Assembly (NCBI GenBank): GCA_025330725.1
Contig: JAIWND010000017.1
Coordinates: 186,001-250,000 of the forward strand
Source: Chlamydoabsidia padenii
Taxonomy: Eukaryota > Mucoromycota > Mucoromycetes > Mucorales > Cunninghamellaceae
Direction of reading: 5' to 3'
Length of the DNA stretch: 64,000 nucleotides
Shown here: positions 10,630 to 24,481 of the stretch, piece by piece
How positions within the stretch are numbered: the first letter of the stretch is position 1
Layout: every line of letters starts with the position of its first letter
Translations under genes and position numbers: made by a program
Notes under the pieces: model-generated
What the model was told of the DNA's origin: nothing
The model's input: only the letters and a program-made list of their open reading frames with translations
Databases searched by the model: none

Positions 10630-11602
10630 TCAATAAAGTTTTTTTTTATTACTTACATCGGATATACTTTGCACGGTAATGAATGGGCTTTGTATGTTGC
10701 GCTTGGTATAAAATTCGAAGGGTAAAATTAACCCATGGGGGCTCAAACGGACAAGATGTTTACACAACAAGAAGCGACTTCGGTAGAAATGAGGGCAGGT
10801 GCACACCCATTGTTCGTATGAGTGTTTATGGTGTTTCATAACCTTGTCGGCGATGATATAGGTGAGTAGATTCATGTGAGGTCTGTTTTATTGGTATGGT
10901 ATTCTTGAGGTGAGAGATTAGAGCGACCTGTCGAAGAAATAAAGCCCCTAAAAGGGAAATTCATGCGAGCGGGATTTCAATTATGTTTTTAGTTTCTGCT
11001 TTTTTTTTTAAAAAATAATAATACCTTCTTGAAAGATGGGATGACAACAATAGTGGTCTTTCATTTTTGCAACTATAGAATCCTTCATTGAATCATCCTG
11101 GAGTATTCTTTCACCTTGAGCTCTCGTTGGTATAAAGTTGGTATCAATGAAAGAAAATTCCGCCCTGGCCTGATGCTGGTTATTAAGAGGGGCGTTTGGC
11201 CCACGTTTCGAACGGAGGTGACGAACCACAGCTTGTTCCAAATGCCACAAGTACAAGCGAACACGGTGAGCACCGAGGACGGCCGTTATTGCCTGGATTT
11301 CCGACACATCTTTGTCACAAAACATAAATGAAGGATCAATCCCGCCTTGTCTAATTACATCGAAGAAGTTGGTTAAGGCTGGGATCTTGTACCCCGTTCA
11401 GAGTTTGCAATTACCCCAAACAGTTCACCATGGCCGCTATTGGTGTTGAATGTAGAATCTACGTGATATTCATTCCCCAGTAGATTCAGCACAAAGATCA
11501 AAGAGTGGTGTTTTGAAAGCATGCGCCATATACCCGACATGATCAACCCACAACAACTTTAGTAAACAAGTAGTATCAAATACAAAAAAAAAAGTTTATT
11601 GT

Positions 11603-11634
<32 letters not shown>

Positions 11635-12701
11635 GAATATACACAATGTTTATTTTAAATGTCTGTTCTACACTGCACCCAGATTAAATGATGGTAAAAT
11701 CCCCGATATTATCAATTGTACAACTAAATCTACTCTATGCTACGGCACAAGACTACAGTGATCCAATCGAAGTACACCTTGTCGAGATAAAAGCAACCGA
11801 ATAGTAGTCCACACCATAATTATATGAGAAGCCAACTTGTAGTTTACACCACAGTATCACCACCACTATTACCAATCATTGTATCGCAGATACCCCCTCC
11901 CTCTCTTTTTTTTCCTTTGTTCTTACCTCTTCAAATCTTTGTTGACTTCTTGCACCAATGAGCATTCTTGCGGACACCATTGGATCATCATTCAAACGGT
12001 AAAGGTGTTGAATTGCGTGGAGCTGCCAGTAGTAAACTTGAGCATGAGTGATATGGTGTCCAAAATTGTCGACAGCAGCACGATGAATTTCCGGGGTCGA
12101 TGTTGATACCGCAAGGTTGTTGATTAATTGGCGTTCTTGTTCGGTCAAGTGGACGCGGTGAGAGAAGTGACTCGGGTGACCAACGTCGTGAATGACTTCA
12201 AGATGTATCCAGTTCTTTTCCTTGTTGATGTGCCCCTTGATTTCACCTTTGCAGTCAAACGAAGGGAGCGACAACACCTGGTGCTTTCGAAGATCATTAC
12301 GAAAAACGCACCTAGCCAAAAAAAAAAAAAAAGTGCCGTGAGCAAGAATGTTTCTACCCACCCTTTGGAAGCAGTGTCGATATTCAATTTGCTGGTGGAC
12401 CGCTTCGACGATTTCTATTGCAATGTCTTCGTAGGGGAGTGAGATCAAACGATCGTCCATGTAGATGTCGCATTTCATTCGAGAGTTCGTGCCACCAGAG
12501 AAGAAGCCGCATCAATAGGGAAGTCAGAGAGGAAGACCAATTCGTCAAACAAAGACGCTGGTTGAAGTTCGCGACAACGAGAGCAGTTTTGTAATTGCGA
12601 GTCAAACCTGCAAACATTTGGCGAGGTTTAATGGAGCTGCAACCTTTACAATAAATGAAGTCGACAGGGGTAGGTGAGAGTTCAAAAGGAGAAGAAGACA
12701 T
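10630..12701 (-). pseudogene. MULE transposase, frame-broken
   Basis: Starting at ATG 12701 the pieces follow MULE order. A Cys-rich N-terminal finger begins CKGC; the matching CSRCREL part is in another frame (shift near 12585). A helical region leads to HAQVYYWQ and a splice donor after RSQQRFEE (about 11925). First catalytic Asp in VDSTFNTNSGHGEL (about 11425-11465). After a second frameshift near 11385, CDKDVSEIQAI with the second Asp, and the LYLWHLEQAV helix. A SWIM finger, CTCPHF...LLCKHL, lies at about 10745-10800. Two independent frameshifts between conserved blocks support a dead copy. Low-complexity C-terminal fragments continue to about 9870. Confidence 0.75.
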
Positions 12702-12787
12702 GTTGGTATGTAATTGATGCAGTTATAAAATGTATAAAAGTTAGAGAGAAGTAAAGATTAAAAAGGGGAAAAGGGGGAAAGAGAAAC

Positions 12788-12832
<45 letters not shown>

Positions 12833-12900
12833 GCCAAAAAAAATCACGACGGGGTTTAAAACTCGGGGCTTATCAGTGAAAATCGTACAGTGGTAATGCC
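12700..12900 (-). repeat. Right terminal inverted repeat of MULE
   Basis: Inverted copy of 9643-9812, longer because of T43 at 12789-12831. Its inner edge overlaps the transposase start codon at 12701, so the repeat also serves as the transposase promoter. Confidence 0.85.
12849..12860 (+). promoter_or_regulatory. Shared promoter motif inside the MULE terminal repeat
   Basis: ACGGGGTTTAAA, 148 bp upstream of the transposase ATG. The left repeat has a one-mismatch version (GCGGGTTTTGAA, reverse strand, near 9682-9696). Confidence 0.5.
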
Positions 12901-13070
12901 TTTTATCAAAGTATGAGATCTTGGTTGGGGAGTAATGTGCGTTTTTAACTTTGAATCAGTTTTTACCCAGTCTACGACAAGATTCATACATCCAACAAAA
13001 TTCATCTCTATGGAATGAATGACAAACAATGTCCGTGTTAGTGTAACAGCCAATGAGCATGATGATATCA

Positions 13071-13115
<45 letters not shown>

Positions 13116-13256
13116 AAAAAAAAGTTGTACTGACAACAATGGGTCTCAGTGGTAAGATGGTTATTTTCTTTTTTTCAAATGCATCTCTAAAAAAGTGCTT
13201 GATCATGCGTGATGATGTACTCTTTTCAAACCCATATCTGATCGCCTTGAATCATG
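12901..13256. other. Spacer with a 42-nt poly-T tract
   Basis: No gene seen. T42 at about 13073-13114. This is the second very long T run within 300 bp. Confidence 0.5.
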
Positions 13257-13268
13257 TTCAAACTCCGC
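13257..13268 (-). promoter_or_regulatory. Shared promoter motif, GT49 gene
   Basis: GCGGAGTTTGAA on the minus strand, 125 bp before the start at 13393. A CT-rich tract lies between motif and start. Confidence 0.55.
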
Positions 13269-13392
13269 TTTGTCGAAAAAGTAGAAAAATGCTCTTCCTT
13301 TTCTTTTTCATTCTTCTTTTTCTTTCTTTTCTTTGTTTCTTTCCCAACCTTATTCCCCCCCTCCCCCCTTTTAACACAACAGCATATACGAT

Positions 13393-14905
13393 ATGCGGGA
13401 AACTTCATCGTCCGTTTGGCGAATGGGAAGATACTTTCTCTTTATTTATACATTCTTCTCCCTCCTTTTTACTATCAAACACTTTTACATGGATTCTGGA
13501 TCAAGTTTGCATTCCTTAGAAACATCTTCTGACGTTGATAATAACAATGTACTTTTACCCAGGACTGGTCAAGATGTACACTTTTATGGATCTGAACAAG
13601 GCGATCCTCAACGAATGACTAAAGTACACTCATGGTCAAGTACTCAAGGTAAAATAGTAGAACATTGAAATGATGATTATTTGTACTAACCAAAAAGGAT
13701 TGATTATACATAGACACCTCAGACATGGTATCGGAGTTGAATATACAGTCCAAACTCTTCTCAAGTGCATTGGGGCCATCCACTTTGAAGCCATATTACT
13801 TCAAAGCTTCACATCTTATCCACCCAAAAGATATCACTTTATCCACTTTGGTCACTCGTAATCGATTCCCGGTACTTGGACGCTTGGCTTCACACTATCA
13901 AGGTAAAGATTATTTTATTGTTTCGGCATACAAAACTAAAAATAACAACTTTTTTTTTTTTTTTTTTCTTCTGCGGAACAGGACCAATCAGTGTTGCAAT
14001 TCATATCAACGATGATAATAGCAAGGATCAAGTAATAAAGGAATTACATGAACTCTATGACAGTAATCCAGATGTACGACAATACGTTGATATTCACCTG
14101 GTGATTGACCCTTTTGATCGACAATTCAACCTGTGGCGAAACGTGGCCAAACTATTTGCTCGAACCGACTATATCATGATGCTCGATGTGGACTTTTATC
14201 TGTGTACCGATTTCCGTCGTCGTATCCTTACCAACCCCAACCTACTGGCCTTGCTGGATTCAGGACGTGGTGCTTTGGTGGTACCGGCATTCGAATACCT
14301 ATTACAAGACGATGGACTAGATGCTGCCACTTTTCCTACTCACAAAGAGGATCTTTTGAACCAACTGGATCAATCCAAAATCGATATGTTTCACAAATCT
14401 TGGCTTAATGGTCATGGCGCTACTAACTATTCCAAATGGTACGGGGCTTCCGATCTGTACAAGGTCACCGATTACAACTTTTCTTATGAACCCTATGTCA
14501 TCTTTAGGAAACAGGGTACTCCTTGGTGCGATGAACGGTTTATTGGCTATGGTGGGAACAAGGCCGCTTGTCTTTATGAATTGTATCTGGCCGGATTGGA
14601 ATACTGGGTGTTGCCTGATGACTTTTTGATTCATCAAACACATTCTTATCCTGAAGACACAAGACGAAAAGAGGTAATTCAAAATAGACAATGATAAATA
14701 GATAGGGAGGGAATCGTTACTAACTTTTTATTTTTATTACCAGCGTCAACATAATCGAAAGTTATACAGCAACTTTCGTGAAGAACTTTGTCTACGGTAC
14801 TCGAGGAAATACATTGCCACTGGTGAATGGGATACTTCGAGGTCTGATAATCTCAAGAATGAATGTCAAAAGATCCGTGGATATAGAACTGCTCTACAAA
14901 ACTAG
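13393..14905 (+). CDS. LARGE-like GT49 glycosyltransferase, type II membrane protein
   Basis: Exons 13393-13648, 13714-13902, 13982-14673, 14744-14905; 432 residues. The N-terminus is a short basic segment followed by one membrane helix (residues 13-33, RYFLFIYTFFSLLFTIKHFY), as in Golgi type II enzymes. The catalytic region matches the GT49 family (LARGE/B4GAT1-like): HINDDNSKDQ, FNLWRNVAKLFARTDYIMML, metal-binding DVD at about residues 216-218, PAFEY, the FVIHQTHS-like block (FLIHQTHSYPED) and GYGGNK. Animal homologues extend glucuronate/xylose matriglycan chains. The fungal acceptor and donor are unknown, so a role in wall or secretory glycan assembly is inference. The first in-frame ATG giving the membrane anchor was chosen. 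Confidence 0.85.
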
Positions 14906-15227
14906 GATTCCCTCCCTATCATATAGAACTGTTTAGTTTAGCTATGTATATACTTCATATCCTATTACCTTCATTCGCCCCATTTCCCCGTATGATTATT
15001 CCAACCCACCCACTTTATCTGTATAATGCATTAATAAAAACAAAAAAAAAACTTCCCACATAAAAAATTATCATTGTTTTAAAGGATGCATGAACATAAA
15101 TGTCATGTGATGGCTCAAAAAGCGGCCGATTGTTATCTCGTCATGATGATTCTTTTGTGTTACTCAAGATTTTTTGTCCACAGGAAATGTATCATCATAT
15201 CGAATCATCGACAAAGTTCTATCGTAT

Positions 15228-15263
<36 letters not shown>

Positions 15264-15457
15264 GTTGTCAGGAAGACGAGTCGGGTATACATTTGATAAG
15301 AGTGAGGATCAAATAGTAATTTAGAGTTTATTGATTAAAAAAAAAAAAAAAAACGCATGGATAACAAGTAGACTATTCTATTAAAAGAGACTAACCGTCC
15401 TAAAAACAGGTACACCATATAAAGTAAATCTAGTTTATTGTGTGATGATATGCCTAT
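14906..15457. other. Convergent intergenic region
   Basis: 3' flanks of two convergent genes. AATAAAAAC near 15032 may serve polyadenylation of the GT49 gene. An (AT)n run lies at 15233-15260 and A17 near 15337. No gene seen. Confidence 0.5.
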
Positions 15458-16011
15458 TCAACCAACATGATCACTAAAATCAATGTCAAATATACTATTG
15501 GGATCCGACTTTAATTTGGTTCGTCCATCCTTGATCACTCTATAAAAAAAAAAAAGCAGTATGAGTAAAAAGTGTATCCCCCCTTATTATACACTTTACC
15601 TAGCATCTTTGCGCAGATCACCCGTTTCAATACCAAGTTTTGCTTCAGGTGTCAGAGCTTCAAGGACATAATGATTATCACAGTGAGGACAGTATTCATC
15701 TTCTTCTTCATAATCCCTGAATAAAAAAGAATCGTCAGTATAAAAAAAAAGTTGACACAAATCCCATAGATTACTTACGTCATGTTCTTTCTAAAAGCCT
15801 TTTTACACTTTTTACAAGCAAACACCATTTCATCGGTTTTACGTAAAGGATGATCTGAGACTTCTTGATGGCATTCGGCACAGTCAAACCATCGTCTACA
15901 ACAAGGAGCTCGAATCGCAACCTAAAGTCATTAAAAGAGTCGTTTAGTTATCCATGTTTTTCTTTTTGTTGACCACTATGTTACCTGGACATTCAAGATA
16001 TGTTTACACAT
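15458..16011 (-). CDS. CHY-type zinc-finger protein (HOT13-like)
   Basis: Exons 16011-15985, 15921-15779, 15716-15600, 15539-15458; 122 residues. The protein is built around zinc ligands in CHY order: CKH at residues 2-4, APCCRRWFDCAECHQE, DHPL, FACKKCKKAF and CPHCDNHY. The length and order fit small fungal CHY-finger proteins such as HOT13, an intermembrane-space factor that helps recycle the Mia40 relay by removing zinc; RING-linked CHY proteins are much longer. That role is known for yeast HOT13, and assignment here rests on size and cysteine pattern only. Start chosen because exon 1 supplies the first ligand pair in frame. Confidence 0.75.
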
Positions 16012-16104
16012 TGTTGTAGGGGTATAAAAAAGTAGTGATGAGATGAAGAAGAAAAACAAAAAAAAAGGGAGACCAAACAAAATAATATAAAAACGTCAAA
16101 TTAA

Positions 16105-16116
16105 TTTAAATCCCGC
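16105..16116 (-). promoter_or_regulatory. Shared promoter motif, CHY-finger gene
   Basis: GCGGGATTTAAA on the gene's own strand, 94 bp upstream of the start at 16011. Confidence 0.55.
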
Positions 16117-16162
16117 CCGCACAGTGCACAATGTTTTATTTCATTTATTCCAATACTAGACA

Positions 16163-17967
16163 CTACAAAAAGTTGATACCAATACCAAAGTTAAAACCAC
16201 TATCAATCACATCACCAGTTCTAAAGCGTAGAGGGACAGTAAAGTTGGTTTCCACACGGGCCGCATCGAGATGAAAGATGAGACCTAGACCGACAGAGAC
16301 ACGGGGTTCACGAGCAAGATCTTCCAATGTCTTGTTGACAGGTTCACCACGTTTCCAGTTTGACATATTACCAGCATTAGCAAAAGCATGCATCTTGATG
16401 GGAAATTCAGATGATTGACCAGGTAAAGTGCTGATCAGACTAGCACCCAATGACCAATACATATTGCCACCCAAATTATCATCTAATAGTTGTTCGAATG
16501 ATTATGTCAGTCCTAGTATCTTTTTCTTTTCTTTTACGACATTACTTACTTCCATTCTTTTCACCAATTCTACCCATTTTAAATCCTCGTACAGATAAAG
16601 GTCCACCCAAATAGAGACGATCGGACAGATTCACGGGGCTGTTGTTAAGGGCAGTCAGTAATCCTGCCTTGCCACCAATGCTGAGTGATACACGAGAAGC
16701 ACCATTGTTGACGAGAGTGTGATGACATTGACCAGTCAATTCATGCTTGAAGAAACTCGAATCGCCCTTATTACCCACACCAGCCCATTCTTGGAAAAGT
16801 CCGAGATAATGACCTTGGGTAGGAAGTGTTTTGTGATCACGAGTATCGTGTACAAAGGAATGATGCAATGATGTTTTGTTATTGGCACCACTTTGTTCAC
16901 GGACACTATAAAATATCACCAAAAAAAAAGGGGGGGGGGTGAGTGATGGGTCCTATTTTGTTGTTGTTATTATGGTCACTTACGTTGAAGATGCATTAGG
17001 ATAGGCGGTGATATCACGTTCAGCTGCTACATACGCCAATTCATGTTCACCGTATTGAGATTCGGTCTAATAAAAAAAAAAAAGAGAAATATATCGATCT
17101 AGTTAGTAGTGGGTTCCAATGTTACCCTCTTCTTTCTTACCTTGATTCGTAATCCAGCTGATTTAAGTGCTTCCTTGTAATAGTTGATAGCAGAATGATC
17201 CTTGACTGATCCATTGACGAAGGCTGACAATGAGACATTAGGTGATCCATTCAAAGGAGTCGTAAAAACACCCTATTTTCATTTTTTTTATTTTTAAAAA
17301 AAAGGTGTTTATATCATGTCAACAACACTGATCCATCACTGTGTTCATACTTACTTCGACAGCAGATTTCGTACGATCACCAAAGGCAAAGCTAGTACCA
17401 ATAGATTCAGCACCACCAAAAAGATTCCTTGATACAGCAGACCCAATCTATCCCCCCCCCACAATACAATATTAAAAAAAATAGTCAAATACATGATCCC
17501 AATTAATTTATGCAAAAAAAAAAAAATCACTTACAAATTGGATTTCATTGTTACCAGCGACAAAGGCAGTCTTGACCAATCCTCTAGGTTTTTCCTTTAG
17601 TAAAAGAGTAACATCGACAGAATCCTTGGTTTGTTGATTGGTGTCCAAATAAACCTTGATTTCTTCAAAGATGTCGTGTTTATCGAGTTTGGTGGCCAGA
17701 TCCTTTGTTTCCTTGAAGACTTGTGCAGTGGTCTGTGGTTTAAAGAGACCCGCCGTCAATGTGTCTAGGAATGATTTGCGAGTAATGTTGGTGCCGACAA
17801 CGCGTACCGAATGCACATGCATAGGTGCTTCATCATTATAAGTGGCCTGGTATTCCATCGTAAGTTGAATAATAATAAAGAGAGAGAGAGAGAGAGAGAA
17901 AAGATAAATTAGTACATACATTAATAGATTGTTATTTCCATACCTTGTTCGTGTTTGTAAAAGTCAT
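16163..17967 (-). CDS. SAM50: SAM50, mitochondrial outer-membrane beta-barrel assembly protein
   Basis: Exons 17967-17944, 17846-17535, 17447-17355, 17272-17141, 17066-16984, 16905-16550, 16482-16163; 439 residues (yeast Sam50 484). Omp85 family: a single POTRA-like domain at about residues 12-110 (VRVVGTNITRKSFLD, FEEIKVYLDTN, VDVTLLLKEKP), then a predicted 16-strand barrel. The signature loop GGPLSVRGFKMG with the conserved RGF lies at about residues 312-325, and the barrel closes with FNFGIGINFL, an aromatic-rich beta-signal. It inserts beta-barrel precursors into the outer mitochondrial membrane with Sam35/Sam37. First exon only 24 nt. A weak copy of the shared motif (TCGGAGTGTAAA) is at 18105-18116. 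Confidence 0.93.
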
Positions 17968-18162
17968 TTTATGGCCTTTTGATAGGTAAAGGCAAAAGGA
18001 TTTTTTTAAAAATGGAGTGGGGTGAAGAGAGGAAGTAAAAAGAAGAAGAAAAAGAGGGATAAATCAAACACCCCTGCTGAATTAGCAAAAAAGTGTCGCC
18101 CTAATCGGAGTGTAAAATAAAGTAAAATGGTACATACATAAAGAGTGGGGGGGGGAAGGGGA

Positions 18163-20271
<2,109 letters not shown>

Positions 20272-20357
20272 ATCGTTGTGGGAAAGATAAAAGAATGAAA
20301 AAGGGGAAAAGGGAAGTTGGGAATTCTCGTCTCAGATAATTCAATGAATGTCCTCTA

Positions 20358-20369
20358 TCGGAATTTGAA
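20358..20369 (+). promoter_or_regulatory. Shared promoter motif, MAPK gene
   Basis: TCGGAATTTGAA, 87 bp upstream of the start at 20271, opposite strand to the gene. Confidence 0.6.
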
Positions 20370-20995
20370 ACTACGAGAAGACAGCCTCCGCTCAAAAGCC
20401 ATTATCATCACATGAGATTTATATGATTAGTCAAAACAAGTCTTTCCTTTGTTCTAGAGTGAGCGCCAGCAATGGATGGGAGAAACAATTCAGACTGTTT
20501 CGGGAAACGATTGGAATAAAGAACTACAGTATTGCATTATCACCAGTGAACAGTTTTTCATTATCAGCGTCTGAAGTTGAAAATCATTGATATTCAAAGT
20601 TTGCATGAATCCTTCCTTTATAAAACTATACCAATGGTTTTATTTTTACCATTTGCTTGTAGTCGCTACATATCAGTGACATGTATTTCCCCAAATGATC
20701 TTTTTAATCCCCTCGAGTAGGTTTATACGAGTAAAAAAGAAGCACTTTTTATTTACAAAACGATGATATGATGTATCGCTTCATACGCACGTCGAGACTG
20801 AGCGGGTATTCAACCATTGGGGCTTCAATACATAAATAATCATTGCGCAATACTGATCATTTGTTGCATCACAACTAATTTGTTACCCAGTATGACAGGA
20901 TAAAAGTAACAGTATTTATTTTGTTTTTTTTCAAAAAAAAAAAAAAAAGACATCATAATGGGGAATAGACTAGTCAACAATAGGATGTAATAAAC
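20370..20995. other. Intergenic region, MAPK upstream and ARD downstream
   Basis: No gene seen. A17 run near 20940, close to the ARD 3' end. Confidence 0.5.
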
Positions 20996-21781
20996 CTAGG
21001 GAGCAGTGATATTAAAGCTGGACAAGTAAGCCGCACGATGAGTGTTATCATCAGCCAAAGGACCTTTCATAACATAAACAAACAAAAAAGTTCAAGTACC
21101 AGTTACTATTCCATTGTTAAGTTATACTTACGGTTGATGGGTGTCCAAAGAGGATCTTCCTTGAATAAACGCATAGCTTTGAGGTAGTTGTTGCTATCAG
21201 TGGTGAATCTATGGTACATACCGGAAGGCTTGAAGACATGCATTAGTTCTTTATTCCCCTCTCCCATATTTATTGTTTTACTTACCAGAATGATCATATC
21301 GCCCTTTCCCATAGCAATACGAATCCAAGTATCGTTCTTGTCGCGCACATCAAAGTAACCGGTACCGTCGAGAATGTATCGGATTTCTTCATCTTCGTGA
21401 AGGTGTCTACCAATAGTAAACTATGTTAGTTTAACACAAAACTATGATACCATATAAAACTTACTCTGTGAAGAAGGTTTTCACTTTTTCTTCATAGACA
21501 GCACCTAAAGAGTCAGGCGAGACAGTAATCTAAAAATAAAAAAAAGAGAGAAACTGTTAGCAAAAGTGTTTTATACATAATTCGTAATGAGACCTTACTT
21601 CATCTCTGTTCTTATATTTTCGTTCGGCAGCCAATTCGTTAATTTGTTGTAAAGCATCGGGACCATCAAATTTCCAATAAAGCACACCAATGGCTTTTAA
21701 ATCTTCAATAGACGATTCAATGCCACTATCATGAGGTTCACGTTGATCAAGGTCAGAATTGTCGTAAATGTAAGCACGCAT
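20996..21781 (-). CDS. ADI1: Acireductone dioxygenase (methionine salvage)
   Basis: Exons 21781-21599, 21529-21465, 21406-21286, 21228-21132, 21063-20996; 177 residues, the usual ARD length. Cupin enzyme that oxidises 1,2-dihydroxy-3-keto-5-methylthiopentene to the keto acid precursor of methionine (Fe form). Metal ligands are all present: His84, His86 and Glu90 in [11 protein letters not shown], and His129 in PSGMYHRF, the same spacing as the mouse enzyme (88, 90, 94, 133). The N-terminus ([10 protein letters not shown]) matches the family start. Confidence 0.95.
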
Positions 21782-22338
21782 AGTGAGAGGAGGGAGTGAG
21801 AACAAGAAGGAAAAAAATAAAAATCTAACCCCCACCCTCAAAAAGCAAAATAAACTATTTTCAAACCCCGTATTCACATTCCGACATGTCATCTTTTTGA
21901 AACAATGGATCTCGGACAGTGGAAGCAAAGACAATCAGGGGTGGCCCTGTGATAAAAAAAGGTTAAATGATTGACACATTTTTTTTTTGTTACATTGATA
22001 TCATGATATCTATACTCTAACTTTTTATTAGTCGAGTTGATGTGGATCAGATCAATGAATGGCCCGAATGATTCATCTTTAGTGTATCATCCAAACATCA
22101 ACCCACATCATTCTGATTCCATCAAGATGAAAGCAAAAAGTAAAAGGAGGGGACAAGGAGGAGGATGGTAAAAGGAGGTGGACATGTAAAAAAAAAAAAA
22201 AAAGGAGGCCTCCACTGTTGCAAGCCAATAGAGACAACCCTGATCAGAAGAGGCGGATGAAGACACAACGATCATTAATAGAATGATAAAATACATAAAG
22301 ACAGTTTTATTGTTTATTTAACAAGATAACAATGACTT
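21782..22338. other. Intergenic region between ARD and glutathione synthetase genes
   Basis: Holds the ARD promoter, then a purine-rich stretch around 22140-22200. No gene seen. Confidence 0.5.
21860..21871 (-). promoter_or_regulatory. Shared promoter motif, ARD gene
   Basis: ACGGGGTTTGAA on the gene strand, 79 bp upstream of the start at 21781. Confidence 0.55.
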
Positions 22339-24481
22339 CTATACTAGTAAAGGACTATCTATAACAGCAAATCCAGCAGCAACACCACCTTCCTTGGTTT
22401 CAATGCCTTTGGTTCGTAAGAGATGCCCACCCACTTGATTTACTAATTGATTGGTTCCATCACTATATAAACATCATAAAGATAATATAAAATAAAGTTA
22501 ATCAATGTTTTTGTTTTTCCTCCTTTACCCCTCCCCCCCTTTCCTCTCCCCGTGATGTTCCTTATTTTGTTTCCATTTACCCCTACCTCCCTCCTTAATC
22601 TTCTCCATTCACCCACTTTTCCACCCCCTTTTATATATATAAATATATATATAACAAGATGTAATATACCCCATAGTGCCATTATTACTATCATCACTAC
22701 TTACTTTAGGTAAACCCCGTATATGCCTAGTTCACTGACCACTTGACCTTTCAAAATCACACCTTCTCGAAGCATCAGATTATCCAAGGGCGGAGTTCGA
22801 ATAAGATCCATCAAAATATAAGCATTGCGTTCCTTTTCCGACAGTGTCTTTAGCACCGAGATGATATCGTCGCCATACACATTGTTGCCACCACCTTCAC
22901 GTTGAGGTTTGAGTACATAGCGTTCAGCATCCTTGAGCGCCATTTCATAAGCTTGGGTTCCCTCGAGTGAAGCATCCAAGGGGTATAATCCTGCAAATGA
23001 TCCACGGAGGTGATCTGCTGTGGCGGTATCATCCACATAGTGTTCCAATCGACCAGGCACTGATAAAACCTGCTGGACTTTCTTGGCGCCTACTAGTTGA
23101 TATGCTACAGTAGGACACTTGATCGACAATGATCTTTCAATCGTCAAGCGAGCTTCCCATTCCTAAATATTATTATAATAAATAATGAGTTCATTTTCTT
23201 ATCATATTTGTCATTTTTCTTTACCTTTTCACTTGGGTAGTCTTCAGGTCCATAGCCAGCTCGGAAGTATGTCACCGCAATTTCATGTCCATCCCTATAA
23301 AATAAAATAAAATAAAAAAAAGGGTTTAGTTTGCATTATTAATATGTTTTATTTTACTTACACAATCAGTGCTTTAGTCACAGGATCCAATTTACCATTT
23401 GTGATCACCTGCTCCAAAGATCGACGCAACAATTGGATACCATGTCTAGATGTTGATGAAGGGTCAGTATTGTACATGTCCTTCCTTTTTCCCCTATCAT
23501 CTTCTTACTTTTCCAACAAGCTGTATTCAATCCATCTTTGATCAAATGCGTTCCGTTCACCAGGTTGGACGATCATCATTACACGTGCACTAAAAACAGA
23601 ATATAAAAAGTCAGTCTTGATCTCATTACTGTTCCCCTTTTCCCCCCCTACCACTTACTTTGGCTTGCTGTAAAGTTTCCAAGCTCTGGCCAATCCATGA
23701 GCAATAGATTCAACAGCATTATTATCAGGTAACTGATCCAATGTGATCTGTCCTTGTCCATAATTATCCACTGAAGAAAGAAGATACCTAAAAAGATATA
23801 AAGGATATTAGCCCCACAGTGAGATCCAAGCCCAATTAAATTAACTTGCTTGTGTAATTCGCTGGTTCTGGTGCTTAAGCTTCCAAAGCTTGATGCGATA
23901 GTGTTGAATTCGACTTGTTGAATCCGAGCCGAGCTTGCATCAGCACCAACATCTGCATGTAACAAGTAATCACATCTATGGATCCCCAAGGAAGCTGACT
24001 AATAAGCCGAGCGATTAGTCACCCATTGATATTTATAAACTCCGTCCTTACCTGTGCGATACCTTCCGTTTTCACTTGGACATAAATGTCATAGAGTCGT
24101 TTCATAAAGTCGTCCACCTGAGAGAGTCTACAATAAAATAATTAAAATGAGTACATTCCATACAAGTCTATATACATTGTTTAATTAAATATTTTACGTT
24201 TCCATTAGTTCCTTTATCAATGCTTCGTCTTGACTCATACGGTGAATCAGAGTATTCCAGGGTACTTGTAATTCCTTGGCCTTGTAGAATTCAGTGCGTG
24301 GGAATGGGGTAGGATAGAGAGCCAAGGGGGCATGGGTCACAGCGGCGTTGTGTTCAAAGTGTTGTTGCTTTTCAAGAGTAGGACGCACAATAAGACCATG
24401 AGCGAGGGCCCAGTCAATAGCTTCTGTCCTTATTTCATCTAGCTCCGTGGAGGAAGATAGGGGAGGATAAAGAGAAGTCAT
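22339..24481 (-). CDS. GSH2: Glutathione synthetase
   Basis: Exons 24481-24198, 24127-24052, 23998-23850, 23787-23659, 23589-23509, 23445-23362, 23294-23225, 23162-22705, 22462-22339; 484 residues. ATP-dependent ligation of gamma-glutamylcysteine and glycine in the cytosol. Eukaryotic GSS hallmarks in order: SLGIHRCDYLLH, QQVEFNTIASSFGSL, YGPEDYPSEKEWEARLTIERS, KCPTVAYQLVGAKKVQQ, YVLKPQREGGGNN (ATP-binding glycine-rich loop) and the C-terminal GGVAAGFAVIDSP. The intron 23849-23788 keeps frame only with a GC donor (GCAAGT); the nearby GT alternative leads straight to a stop. Confidence 0.95.

Larger units (their letters stand above)
9643..12900 (-). mobile_element. MULE-type DNA transposon, degenerate copy
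   Basis: A 3.26-kb unit bounded by long terminal inverted repeats and carrying a broken MULE transposase on the minus strand whose start codon lies at the inner edge of the right repeat. Nine-base target duplications are expected for Mutator elements, but the flanks (GGGCCAGAA on the left, TTTTATCAA on the right) do not match. Either the ends are misplaced, the flanks have diverged, or the site was rearranged. A 43-nt poly-T tract at 12789-12831 interrupts the right repeat. Probably not mobile on its own. Confidence 0.8.

Noticed and set aside
13019..13519. Plus-strand frame through the poly-T tract
   Set aside because: Phe-rich translation of T42; the real GT49 start is at 13393 in another frame.
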